From: Steromphala cineraria | Taxonomy: Eukaryota > Mollusca > Gastropoda > Trochida > Trochidae | Length of the DNA stretch: 64,000 bases | Direction: 5' to 3' | Assembly (NCBI GenBank): GCA_916613615.1 | Contig: OU744725.1 | Location: forward strand, 69,900,754 to 69,964,753 | Shown: positions 34,957-44,880 of the stretch, in pieces | Layout of the letters: every line of letters starts with the position of its first letter | Numbering within the stretch: the first letter of the stretch is position 1 | Program-made: the position numbers and the translations under genes | The notes under the pieces: model-generated | Database searches by the model: none | What the model saw: only the letters and a program-made list of their open reading frames with translations | What the model was told of the DNA's origin: nothing

Positions 34957-37452
34957 ATGGAGAAACTCACAACTGAAGATGTCTTACAAATGTTGTTTAA
35001 TGATGATTCAGAGAGTGACAGTGACTCAGTATTTGAACTGGACAACACTCAAAAGACACTTCAAGAGTCCATTGAATTTGCAATTGAATCTGCAGCAAAT
35101 TTACATGTTGCTGATTCACCAATTGATGATCAGAATGATGATGTTGTTTTGCCGTCAGATCCAAAAGAAACCAGTTTTGTGCCTGACTCCAATTCATCTG
35201 ATCTGGAAGACGATGTTTCATTGCCAACAGATGTTAAAGATCCTGATTTCGTGCCTGATTCGCATTCGTCTGAGGATACTGACGACTGTGATAACAATAA
35301 ATCAGTTCCAATACGTAATATGGCTTCTTTCATCGTTGACAAGCAGATGGAATGTCAAACTGAAGTACTTGAAGAACATCCTGCAGAACGTCCTGAATAT
35401 CAAATGTTAAACACAGATGTCATTGCAGCTCAGGTTGATGTGTCCGAGGCATCTGGTGGTATAGGTGTAGCAGCGACAGTTGACTCGACAGCTAAATTAG
35501 ATTGTGTTATGGAATTTGAGGAGACAACAGATGACAATGTGCCTAATGACAAAAATGATGATGTTTATGATTTTCTTAAAAGAAGAAAAACGGCAAATCC
35601 TTCAGACTGGAAAAGAACTGTCCAGAAAAGGAAACGAAGCACTGGTCAGGAATATAGCAATGCCAGTAACAAAAAAGTAGCTGCAAAGAAACTAAAATCA
35701 AGAAGTTGTCGTGCAAAATGTTTTGAAAAACTTGGTAACCATGCCCAGGTAGTTTTCAATGAATTCTACAAATTAGGCAACAAAAGAGAGCAAGATATGT
35801 ACCTTTGTGGATTGATCGATTCATCAACAGAGAAAATGCAACACAAACCGAGAGCAGAAACTCCGAGACATAGAAGCTGCCCCTACAAGTATCATGTTAT
35901 TATGGCAGATGGAGCACGTCGCCAGATATGCTATGGATGCTTCCTTCAAGTTCATGCTGTGGATCGATCACGCATAAGACATATCCTAGGGTCTGATAAT
36001 CCAATGTCTCCTCCGCCTGATAAAAGAGGACGACACGTTCCAAGTAACAAGATACCTGAAGAGGTAATCATGAAAATTAAAGATCATATCAAAAGTTTTG
36101 CCCCAGTGAAATCACATTACTCGCCTAAAGATAACCCTAATAAACAGTATCTGCCAGCTCATCTCAACATCAGGAGGATGTGCAGAATGTGTCTCAGGGA
36201 ATACGAACCAGATACCTGGGAAGCCATGGAAAATAACATGGAGTGTCAACCTGTTATAACAGAGTATGCATACAGATCAGTGTTTAGTGAATATTCACTG
36301 TCCTTTGGATATCCCCGTACTGACACCTGTGGTACCTGTGATCTATTGGAGTCTAAAGTAGCAGTTGAGGAAGATGCCGAGCAGATGGAAAAGCTTCAAG
36401 CTGAGAAGGACAAGCATTTGTATCATGCAAACCTGTCCTATGATGAAATGAAACAGGATCGTAAATGTGCACAAGACTCATGGGAGGTTGAGCGCAACTT
36501 TAACCAGAATGACCCATGCTCAAAAGAAGCAATTGACATGTACTCTTTTGATTATCAAAAGAATTTCATGATCCCAAACTTAACCCACACAGAAATGTAC
36601 TACAGCAGACAATTAAACATGTTCAATTTCGGAATCCATGACCATGTAAATGGCGATGGTATAATGTGCATCTATCCAGAAACAGTGGCCAAAAAAGGGG
36701 GCTCTGAAGTTGCTTCATGCCTTAAGAAGGTTCTTCAGAATAGACAATCGGGAGCGAAAGCCTGCATTGTCTATTCAGATGGATGTGGGGGACAGAATAG
36801 GAATCATGATATGGTGTCTTTTTTTCAAAGTCAAATTTACTATGGTAAGTTTGAAAGTATCAACCACAAGATACTACTTAGAGGCCACACACGTCTGGCC
36901 AATGATCGCGATTTTGGCATCATCCAGCAAAGAACAAAGGTTGAAAGCATCGTTACACCATCAGACCTAAAGGAAGTAATTGAGAAAGCAAGGGTTTACC
37001 CAAGTGCCTTCAAAGTTGAGGAAATGCAAATGTCAGACTTCAAGGATTTTAGAGATCTGAGCACCAGAAGCATCAAAACAGTTTTCAAAGATGCTAATGG
37101 AGGAAAGGTTGGCTTCTCAAAGGTACGATGGTTCAGTTATGGCACAAGCGAAGAGATCGACTGGGAGACTGGACAAGTGAGACAAATCAAACATGAAGAT
37201 CAGGTCTGGTGTAGGTACACCCTTGACAAAGCAGAAGCTTGGAAGAAAGTTCCAATCCTAAAGCGTGGAGCTTTCACTATGGATCTGTGTGAGAAGTACA
37301 ACGCACCAATCAAGCTGAAGCGTTGCAAATGGCAAGATATCTTAAAACAGATACCCTACATACCAGATCTGGAGAAGCGCACATTCTTTGAGATGCTTCC
37401 ACATGACACCAACTCTGATGAGGAGAGTGAATACTGTGATGACAGTGATTAA
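34957..37452 (+). CDS. 831-residue putative transposase (YSDGCGGQN family)
   Basis: Order: acidic N-terminus with a duplicated block (LPSDPKETSFVPDSNSSD and LPTDVKDPDFVPDSHSSE, residues about 65-105); basic nuclear-localisation-like stretch (KRRK to KRKR, about 208-226); Cys pairs CRMC (409-412) and CGTC (458-461); then a core with FDYQKN (Asp532), YSDGCGGQNRNHD (Asp608) and LRGHTRLANDRDF (Asp650/652); acidic tail. Proteins with YS/FSDxCGGQN are widespread in invertebrates and usually listed as uncharacterised (I recall the label DUF7869). The spaced acidic motifs look like an RNase H/DDE fold. Its place between matched terminal repeats supports a transposase role, by inference. The ORF has no internal stop or frameshift. 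Confidence 0.75.
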   Translation: MEKLTTEDVLQMLFNDDSESDSDSVFELDNTQKTLQESIEFAIESAANLHVADSPIDDQNDDVVLPSDPKETSFVPDSNSSDLEDDVSLPTDVKDPDFVPDSHSSEDTDDCDNNKSVPIRNMASFIVDKQMECQTEVLEEHPAERPEYQMLNTDVIAAQVDVSEASGGIGVAATVDSTAKLDCVMEFEETTDDNVPNDKNDDVYDFLKRRKTANPSDWKRTVQKRKRSTGQEYSNASNKKVAAKKLKSRSCRAKCFEKLGNHAQVVFNEFYKLGNKREQDMYLCGLIDSSTEKMQHKPRAETPRHRSCPYKYHVIMADGARRQICYGCFLQVHAVDRSRIRHILGSDNPMSPPPDKRGRHVPSNKIPEEVIMKIKDHIKSFAPVKSHYSPKDNPNKQYLPAHLNIRRMCRMCLREYEPDTWEAMENNMECQPVITEYAYRSVFSEYSLSFGYPRTDTCGTCDLLESKVAVEEDAEQMEKLQAEKDKHLYHANLSYDEMKQDRKCAQDSWEVERNFNQNDPCSKEAIDMYSFDYQKNFMIPNLTHTEMYYSRQLNMFNFGIHDHVNGDGIMCIYPETVAKKGGSEVASCLKKVLQNRQSGAKACIVYSDGCGGQNRNHDMVSFFQSQIYYGKFESINHKILLRGHTRLANDRDFGIIQQRTKVESIVTPSDLKEVIEKARVYPSAFKVEEMQMSDFKDFRDLSTRSIKTVFKDANGGKVGFSKVRWFSYGTSEEIDWETGQVRQIKHEDQVWCRYTLDKAEAWKKVPILKRGAFTMDLCEKYNAPIKLKRCKWQDILKQIPYIPDLEKRTFFEMLPHDTNSDEESEYCDDSD

Positions 37453-37995
37453 TGAACAGAAACATGACACAATGGTTAACTGCAGTTGCATTAGTTTGAC
37501 ATTGTATGCATTTTGTGACGGACAGTCACTTTGTTCGAGGTTCATCTGATTTGTTCTTACCCTAGTAAAGTAATATCAGAATGATTTTTTCTGACATTCA
37601 TGCTGACATGCACTGATGAGAATCATCAAAACTAGTACTGATTCAGAAGCACTAGCAGGTTAACATTGAATTTTATTCGTTCTTTCAATCTCAAGTTCAC
37701 CTTTATTGAAGTTACTGTTACATTAAATGTTACGAAAGGACATAACAGATGTATTGTTTCATATGGTTAAAGTTTCACATTTTCAAATTTAATTGTTTGT
37801 GTTATCAGAACCTGTTATTTTTTAAGATCTTTTTTTATATGAGTCACCAATGTTCTTTCTGTGACACAAGTAAAAGTAAGGATCAAAAGTTTCTATATTC
37901 TGCAATACGTTTCTTCTTTTTCTAATGTTTGAATTTAGAAGTTAGAGACATATTTCTTGCTTATTGTAGTTTCTATTCAGGATGTTTCAAGTTTG

Positions 37996-38001
37996 AATAA
38001 A
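37996..38001 (+). terminator. Poly(A) signal AATAAA for the nested transposon genes
   Basis: AATAAA in gtttgaataaatttgatgg, about 540 bases after the 831-residue ORF and before the right subterminal repeats. Confidence 0.5.
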
Positions 38002-38225
38002 TTTGATGGTACTTAAAATGTTGTTGTTTTATCATTCTTAATGCTGTGACCAATGAAACGGATTATTTTTTAGATATCATCAATACAAAACACGTTATGT
38101 ATATTGAATCAAAATGCAATACTTTCATTAATAACAAAATAAGCCAATTCAATAGTTAAAATATAGTTTGGCTATCATAATTGTCATAATAATGTGATTT
38201 TAATTACATGAACTTACAGAATAAT

Positions 38226-38306
38226 GACTTAGGTTGTTTTGCTTTTCAAATTCGGGGACTTAGGTCGTTCTGCCATGAAAAATATACCTGACTTAGGTCA
38301 TTCTGC
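38226..38306. repeat. Right subterminal repeats of nested transposon
   Basis: gacttaggttgttttgc (38226), gacttaggtcgttctgcc (38257) and gacttaggtcattctgc (38290) are in the same orientation as most left-side copies. The word also forms part of the terminal repeat at 38493. Confidence 0.85.
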
Positions 38307-38492
38307 TACAAAACAGCAATGGGAAAATCATTTAAGCCATGATAACTCTGTAAATACTATTTGAAACTTCGTTAAAGTTTAGCATTGTGTATTGTATACC
38401 ATAACAAAAGTCAAAATAAAAAAACATTGACACTTCCCCGAATAGTTTTAAAGAAAGTAGTTTTTCGTGTCTCCTGAAAAGTTGCAAAAAGG

Positions 38493-38522
38493 GACTTAGG
38501 TCGATTTGCTTCTGAACCTTTC
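38493..38522. repeat. Right terminal inverted repeat of nested transposon
   Basis: gacttaggtcgatttgcttc followed by tgaacctttc. Inverted match to 33511-33540 with two mismatches, followed by the AAAT duplication. Confidence 0.92.
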
Positions 38523-39210
38523 AAATGTTGTTGACGCGAAGCAATCGGTTTTTGACTTATTCAACTTTTTCGGAGACCGAGAATTTTCTCCCGAGAGGGA
38601 CGGAACGTTTGTGGGAATTTTTCCCATGAAAAATCGAGGGTGCTCGGAACATTCATTCGAGAATTTTCACTATTTCTAGTGCGGGCCTCGCCGCAAACCA
38701 TGGGAAAAATTGACCCTTAGCACCCAAACTTTCAAAATCAATATCATGTTTAGTGAAATTCAAAAACTATTTTCGGTGTTATTCCGAGGTCTGAAACATT
38801 TTCCTTATATGTCGGGCGAGGTCCTTCCATTCGAGAACAACCAATTTCATGGGCAACGTTGCCCAGTGCCTCGGATTTCAGAACACAAAGTCCGAGAGAT
38901 TGCTTTCGCGCTTGATATTTCACTAACCAAGCGGCGCGCTCTAACACATGAGATATCGTTGGAAAGAGGATGAAATTGCCTTCATTTTGGCATATCATTT
39001 GTATGTCCGCCCATACAATAATTATACTATAAAGGCCGCAAAAGTATGTACTTTCGCGCTTGATATTTCACTAACCAAGCGGCGCGCTCTAACACATGAG
39101 ATATCGTTGGAAAGAGAATAAAAGTGCCATCATTTTGGTATATCATATGTATATGCGCAAAGAGAAATAAAGATGCAAGAAGCCCCGCAAAATGTGTTGA
39201 TGTCCTTTTT
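38523..39210. repeat. Resumption of piggyBac left-arm repeats
   Basis: After the nested element, a segment like 33010-33130 recurs (about 38615-38735), then two array units (near 38920 and 39069). The last stretch (39060-39210) repeats 32450-32600 almost exactly, including agagaaataaagatgcaaga. This suggests an internal duplication around the nested insertion. Confidence 0.75.
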
Positions 39211-39647
39211 TTGACATCGGCAATTTTGTTCGGGTTTCGTCGCGACGCTGCGGCGGTTAGGTCCGTGGAACCTATCAAAAGTTGCAAAACTTTTGTAATC
39301 CACAACTGACAATCAGAGCTTCCCTGACGTAGATGGTTGTTTCGTTCGCGACTCGCCAACTCGTCGCCTAGGAAGTCAGAAGAAAGCCCAGGTTTTCGAC
39401 TTTGGGGGAGTCGTATGAATAAAAGAACCGGGGTTAGCCGGGACAGTCATGAAACGTCCAAATATGTGAATTTTACCATTGCCTTTGGTGCCGTCGGCGC
39501 CGATGGTGTGATTGTTTCAAATACTTTGGAATGACGGCAAATGAATGTCCATGAGGCTCACACTGATTTTCTCTGTAAAATGCTCCTGAGTTGTTCTTAC
39601 TTGCACATGTCTAAATCTGTTTCAATCTATTACAGATGATATAGAAG

Positions 39648-41252
39648 ATGCCAAGATTTAGAGGAAGGAGACCGAGGACTCGGAACTATGGGGGGCCGTA
39701 TGCTTCAGACGACGAGTTCTCTTCCGAAGTCCATGCTGATGAAACTTCTGATATGGAAACTACTGATGATAGTGATGTGAAAAGTGATAGTGATGGATTG
39801 GTATCGGACATGGACAGTGATCCAGACATAAGGAACATTGCAAGACGTATACTAGCTGCTACGGCGAGCGCAGCTTCTGCTGGTTCTTCCACTGACGAGT
39901 TCGTTGACTTGGATGATCAAGACAGTGACACCTCTGATACAGGGGAGGGGGATTTTGCGGCAAACTGGAAGGACGGGCCGAGGCCACGTGGACGTGTTGA
40001 TCTGCCTTTTACGGGACAGACTGGGCTGGGACAGTTCAAAGAATTGCCTGAGCAACCAAAACCTATTGACTATTTCGAAATGTTCTTACAAGAAGATGAT
40101 TACGGATTAATGGCAACGGAAACCAATAGATACTTTCACCAAGAATGCGACGACGAGGTCCTCCCGCCCAAGTCAAGAATGCGCCAGTGGAAGGATACGA
40201 ATGCTGAGGAAATGAAAGTATTCGTAGCGATGACTATCGCCATGTCCTTAGTTGTACAGAGGAACTTTTCAGAGTATTGGTCGACTAGTGATGTTACCTC
40301 GACGCCTTTCTTCCCAAAGTGTATGCCTAGAGACAGGTTTTGGTTGTTGCTCACGTTTCTTCACTTATCTGATAACAGTACAATGCCAGGACGAAACACA
40401 CCACAGTTTTCCCCACTCAATAAACTTGGAATATTGTATAACCGCATCATACATCGGTTCTCAAGAGTTTATATACCGCATCAACATATCTCAGTTGATG
40501 AGGGATTGGTGCCTTGGAAAGGCAACCTCAGCTTCAAGGTTTACAACCCTGACAAACCTAAGAAGTATGGCATCAAGGCTTACATGTTGTGTGACTCGCA
40601 CAATGGATACGTCTGTAAATTCAAACTCTACACTGGAAGAACCAACGAAGTTTCTATTGGAGGGAAAACGTATGATTTGGTCATGGATTTGGTCAAAGAT
40701 TACTCTCGTAAGGGATATCATGTTTACATGGACAATTTCTATTCATCTGTGACATTGTACATCAATCTGTGGAAGTGTGGTTTCGGTGCGACGGGGACGT
40801 TGCGAGGAAATAGGAGCGGAATCCCAGTCAAACTGAAGAGAAAAACGAAGAAACCAGAGAAAGGTTCTATGTTGCAGCAACACAACAAAGAACTTCTGAT
40901 CGTCAGGTATGAGGACAGAAAGTCAGTCTTGCTTATGTCCACTGTTGAGGACACGGAAGATGTCGAGTCGGGAAGGAAGAACAGGGTGACTGGAGAACCA
41001 ATTACAAAACCTCGGATCGTTCATGAATACAACAAGTACATGGGTGGCGTCGACCGGGCCGGTCAGATGTTGTCGTACACACCGTTCAAGATGAAAACTC
41101 TAAAGTGGTGGAAGCGTGTGTGGTTTCATATCCTCAACGTTGCTCTTTTGAATGCCTACGTTCTGTACAAAGAACTCTCCAAAGATAAAACACTGAAGAC
41201 AAACAGAGAATTTAGGAAAGAAATAGTTCAACACCTTTGCCGACAGAGATAA
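39648..41252 (+). CDS. piggyBac transposase, catalytic core (C-terminus frameshifted)
   Basis: A 534-residue ORF. Acidic N-terminus (residues 20-110), then the DDE_Tnp_1_7 core. Catalytic Asp284 in ISVDEGLVPWKG, Asp362 in YMDNFYSS and Asp469 in GGVDRAGQM match the family's DDD triad. HILNVALLNAYVLYKEL is the usual end of the core. PiggyBac enzymes cut and paste at TTAA without leaving a footprint. Start chosen at ATG 39648, with an in-frame TAG just upstream. The frame leaves the family alignment at EIVQHLCRQR and stops, while the linker and cysteine-rich domain continue in the next frame, so this copy lacks the end-binding domain unless frameshifting occurs. Confidence 0.92.
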   Translation: MPRFRGRRPRTRNYGGPYASDDEFSSEVHADETSDMETTDDSDVKSDSDGLVSDMDSDPDIRNIARRILAATASAASAGSSTDEFVDLDDQDSDTSDTGEGDFAANWKDGPRPRGRVDLPFTGQTGLGQFKELPEQPKPIDYFEMFLQEDDYGLMATETNRYFHQECDDEVLPPKSRMRQWKDTNAEEMKVFVAMTIAMSLVVQRNFSEYWSTSDVTSTPFFPKCMPRDRFWLLLTFLHLSDNSTMPGRNTPQFSPLNKLGILYNRIIHRFSRVYIPHQHISVDEGLVPWKGNLSFKVYNPDKPKKYGIKAYMLCDSHNGYVCKFKLYTGRTNEVSIGGKTYDLVMDLVKDYSRKGYHVYMDNFYSSVTLYINLWKCGFGATGTLRGNRSGIPVKLKRKTKKPEKGSMLQQHNKELLIVRYEDRKSVLLMSTVEDTEDVESGRKNRVTGEPITKPRIVHEYNKYMGGVDRAGQMLSYTPFKMKTLKWWKRVWFHILNVALLNAYVLYKELSKDKTLKTNREFRKEIVQHLCRQR

Positions 41253-41619
41253 GGTTGCATCTCTCGGCAGACGTCCCCGGGGTCGGCGATGTACGACCGA
41301 CGACAGTATTGTACGCCTGCATGGCCGTCACTTTCCTTCAAAGATCGAGCCTGTAGGAAGAAAGAAGAATTTGTCACGCACCTGTGTTGTATGTTCTAAA
41401 GCCAGACGTGAACTCATGCGGCGTGGAGCGGCAGCTGCCAACCAGCCAGCAAGAAAGAAGAAAAGAGTAGGAAGAGAATCTTGTTTCGAGTGTCTAGACT
41501 GCAATGTTGCTTTGTGTGTAGAACCATGTTTCCGCCTATACCACACATCACAAGATTTCTGTAAAGCCTATATCAGTATGATAGAGAGGGAAGACGAAGA
41601 TGGGGATGAAGATAATTGA
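41239..41619 (+). pseudogene. piggyBac C-terminal cysteine-rich domain, displaced frame
   Basis: Frame +1 relative to the core. From about 41239 it reads ADRDKVASLGRRPRGRR, then RLHGRHFPSKI, then the Cys-rich domain CVVC, CFECLDC, ALCVEPCFRLYHT, ending at 41619. This is the RING/PHD-like domain that in piggyBac proteins binds the transposon ends. No stop interrupts it, so the only lesion between core and domain is a one-base change between about 41225 and 41249. Combined length would be about 655 residues. A local ATG (41371) allows only a truncated product. Confidence 0.85.
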
Positions 41620-41755
41620 AGAAAGAAAAAAGAAGTAGAAGTATGGACTGAACTCTAGACCTTGTTAGGTTCTATAAAGCTGTTATTCGCACCTTTGAAG
41701 GTGATTATTGTTATACTTATATATTTGTTGATTATATTGTACAAGCATTTATAAA

Positions 41756-41761
41756 AATAAA
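41756..41761 (+). terminator. Poly(A) signal for piggyBac transposase
   Basis: AATAAA in tataaaaataaattttt, about 135 bases after the cysteine-rich domain stop. Confidence 0.55.
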
Positions 41762-42009
41762 TTTTTCTTTTTTTATTTCGTAACAGAGACAGAGAAAGTC
41801 AATGTGAGCTGTCCGTGGAAGTTCAACTGAAGCCGCATCATGAACCCCCACCCCTTCTTTGGCACTATATACAATTTTGGAAGGGGGTGGGGATCAAATC
41901 ATTTACATGATTGTAAAGAGCGAAGAATGAGCTTCAGTCCAATGTGTCATTTGTAAATGCGCACGAAAAACTAAAGAAACTGCAAGCTATCTGTCGGAAA
42001 TATCAAACC

Positions 42010-43375
42010 TTTTCTCAAAAATGATTGGGGTTACCCACCTTGCGGCATTCATATCTCACGGAACGTTTGAGATAATTTCAAAATTTTTTCTCCATTTTGT
42101 AGAGGAGTAAATTGTCTTCATTTCAATGTATCATTTGTCTATGCGCGCACAATGATAAAGAAGCGGCAGCGATGCATGGAATAAATGACATCGTCCACCC
42201 GCGCTACTTGCGCGCCGGCGTTCGCTAATTGAACTTGTATTTAACTCCCGCACCTTGTGGCACTCATATCTCACGAACCATTAGAGATATTTTTATAATT
42301 TTTATATCAACTTGTAGAGAAAAGAATTGTCTTCATTTCCATGTATCATATGTCTATGCGCGCACAAAAAAAAAGAAGCGGCAAGCGAAAGATAAGTGAT
42401 CGTTCACACGCGCTACTTGCGCTCCGGCGTTCGCTAATTGAACTTGTGTTAACTCGCGCACCTTGCGGCACTCATATCTCACGAACCATTAGAGATATTT
42501 TTATAATTTTTATATCAACTTGTAGAGAAAAGAATTGTCTTTTTTTCCATGTATCATATGTCTATGCGCGCAATGAAGAAGCGGTGCGCGCTCTACTTGC
42601 GCTCCGGCGTTCGCCAATTGAACTTGTATTTAACTCGCGCACCTTGCGGCACTCATATCTCACGAACCATTAGAGATATTTTTATAATTTTTATATCAAC
42701 TTGTAGAGAAAAGAATTGTCTTTTTTTCCATGTATCATATGTCTATGCGCGCACAAAAATAAAGAAGCGGCAAGCAAAAGATAAGTGATCGTTCACACGC
42801 GCTACTTGCCCGCCGGCGTTCGCTAATTGAACTTGTGTTAACTCGCGCACCTTGCGGCACTCATATCTCACGAACCATTAGAGATATTTCTATAATTTTT
42901 ATATCAACTTGTAGAGAAACGAATTGTCTTTTTTTCCATGTATCATATGTCTATGCGCGCAATGAAGAAGCGGTGCGCGCTCTACTTGCGCTCCGGCGTT
43001 CGCCAATTGAACTTGTATTTAACTCGCGCACCTTGCGGCACTCATATCTCACGAACCATTAGAGATATTTTTATAATTTTTATATCAACTTGTAGAGAAA
43101 AGAATTGTCTTTTTTTCCATGTATCATATGTCTATGCGCGCACAAAAATAAAGAAGCGGCAAGCGAAAGATAAGTGATCGTTCACACGCGCTACTTGCCC
43201 GCCGGCCTTCGCTAATTGAACTTGTATTTAACTCGCGCACCTTGCGGCACTCATATCTCACGAACCATTAGAGATATTTTTATAATTTTTATATCAACTT
43301 GTAGAGAAAAGAATTGTCTTTTTTTCCATGTATCAAATGTCTATGCGCGCACAAAAATAAAGAAGCGGCAAGTGG
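42010..43375. repeat. Right-arm tandem array, alternating about 208- and 181-bp units
   Basis: Seven units marked by accttgcggcactcatatct (ccttg starts 42038, 42253, 42461, 42642, 42850, 43031, 43240). The long form adds aaagataagtgatcgttcac and the short form aatgaagaagcggtgcgcgc. Parts (agagaaaagaattgtcttca, then tatcatatgtctatgcgcgc) resemble the left-arm unit (agagaataaaattgtcttca, then tgtatatgcgcag) in the same orientation. Confidence 0.95.
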
Positions 43376-43628
43376 AATTAAAGACTTTCTTTTGATGACT
43401 TTTGGAAAAAAAATATGAGGCGCATCGTAATGTTTTTTTATATATTTATAAAGAGGCACAGTGTATCTAGAAGTCCATGTAAAAAGAATTATTGTGTGTG
43501 CATAAATAAACATTTTACAAGGCTCTAAATAAAAATCTGGGATCCGCGAAATAGATACACCAATTGTTGTAAAAGACCCGGGACTCGCTACATAAACATA
43601 TTCAGTGGGCGGTGCAATCAGGATATAA

Positions 43629-43656
43629 CGGCTAGTTGAGCAAAAATATCTAGCCG
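43629..43656. repeat. Subterminal hairpin at piggyBac right end
   Basis: cggctag and ctagccg form a 7-bp stem with a 14-base loop, just inside the terminal inverted repeat. Confidence 0.7.
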
Positions 43657-43667
43657 CATCGTAAGGG
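43654..43667. repeat. piggyBac right terminal inverted repeat
   Basis: CCGCATCGTAAGGG, followed by TTAA (43668-43671). Confidence 0.95.
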
Positions 43668-44880
43668 TTAAGTGTTCATGATCTTGTTATAGATAATATT
43701 TAATTATGAATCTATTTGCTGAGATTTTTCACTTTTTCTTCTAACATCAATATCTAGGTAGTAAACAGGTAAATATGGCTGACAAGACGTAAACCTTGCC
43801 CACTCAAAGGCACAAAACAGGAACATAAGCTCAAGTTTCAGTTGGCAGACATTAGCCTTGTCGTTTGCTTTTATGTCCTATATTAGATTTGATTTCATCA
43901 AGTCTTATAAGGTCTTTGTTAAGTAGTTTCATAAAATAATTTTGTCAATGTGTGTTAAGGTTAGCAAAATATGAACTATATTTTAATTCAAAATTAGTCA
44001 GCAATAGCTTCAAACATGATTGTTATATTTTAAATGAGTGTAAATTAAGTTTTGAGTACAGTGTGCATAATATATTCAAATCAATAAAGGATTTATATGT
44101 ATACAACTTGAATCAATCTGATATTATTGTTCATGTGCAAATATGACTGCTACTTTTCCTGACTCACCTTTCTGTTGTCTAATCTCAGACACCTCTACTT
44201 AATGACCTATTTGATACATAAATTTGATGTTAATCAAGAATTCAAATATCCTCCTATGTCTGTTCTTCTCTGTCCGTCTCCCTCTTTCCGTCTCCCTCTG
44301 TGTGTCTGTCTGCCTGTTTTTATACCCTTAATTGTAGGGAGGTTTTAGGGTAGCATTACAGTGATTAAGCAGGATGTACTTTGTCGAAACCTTTCAGACA
44401 TTGGAGAATCATCAAGAAATGTTGCTTAAAATTATCACAAATTCATATCCAGTTACCATAAATAGGATATATATTAACATGCTGCCCACTAGAATGTATT
44501 TGTCATAGATTTTGATATCCCGTTTCTGAATGACAGGACACTTACTTGCCATTTATTTTTTGATATTACAAAATTGAATGTGATATTGCAGCTACTGAAG
44601 AAACATGCTTATTTTAAAAGAGTTTGTTGAATATTGTTTTCACAATCGGTTACTGATCTTTTAGAATTACTATTTTCTAATAATATATTTCACACTTACC
44701 TTTCCTACTAGTATGATGTTGTGTGCAAAATGTGTCTGTTATCCTCTATAATTAATGTTTCAAAGTCAAATCACAAATGGGGTGACAAGTTATCTTATAA
44801 ATTAGTAATTGATTTTTTCCTTCCTATTCCAAAGCTTAGTTAAACCTTTTTGTGCCGAAATCCTAGACATTTTAATTAAG

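Larger units (their letters stand above)
33511..38522 (+). mobile_element. Nested 5,012-bp DNA transposon carrying F-box and YSDGCGGQN proteins
   Basis: 30-bp terminal inverted repeats: the left end reads GAAGGGTTCAGAAGCAAA then ACGACCTAAGTC, and the right end read in reverse is GAAAGGTTCAGAAGCAAA then TCGACCTAAGTC (two mismatches). Flanked by AAAT duplications. Both subterminal regions contain several copies of GACTTAGGTCGTTTTGcc-like words. Two plus-strand ORFs fill the centre. A 4-bp target duplication is known for the Sola superfamily, so Sola is one possible home, but I cannot confirm this from sequence alone. Its clean ends and long ORFs suggest fairly recent insertion into the piggyBac element. 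Confidence 0.9.
30400..43667 (+). mobile_element. Giant (13.3-kb) piggyBac transposon with nested element
   Basis: Ends CCCTTACGATGCGG and CCGCATCGTAAGGG are 14-bp perfect inverted repeats. Both sides carry TTAA (30396-30399, 43668-43671). Unit 3 shows the unoccupied TTAA. A piggyBac-family transposase lies at 39648-41619. Known piggyBacs are usually 2-4 kb. The extra length here is two tandem-repeat arms (about 30.6-32.6 and 42.0-43.4 kb), a GC-richer repetitive block (32.6-33.3 kb) and a complete second transposon (33511-38522). The insertion postdates the unit 2/unit 3 duplication. Confidence 0.95.

Noticed and set aside
34979..35410. Second plus-strand frame of 143 residues and minus-strand ORFs under the 831-residue gene
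   Set aside because: Shadow frames of the long ORF, composed of low-complexity residues produced by Asp/Ser-rich coding.
42341..43177. Repeated short ORFs starting MYHMSMRA in the right arm
   Set aside because: Same explanation: an array of 208/181-bp units. The frames break at every unit change.
30400..43667. A virus-carrying piggyBac comparable to Teratorn
   Set aside because: No capsid, polymerase, terminase or other viral genes. The cargo is another DNA transposon and tandem repeats.
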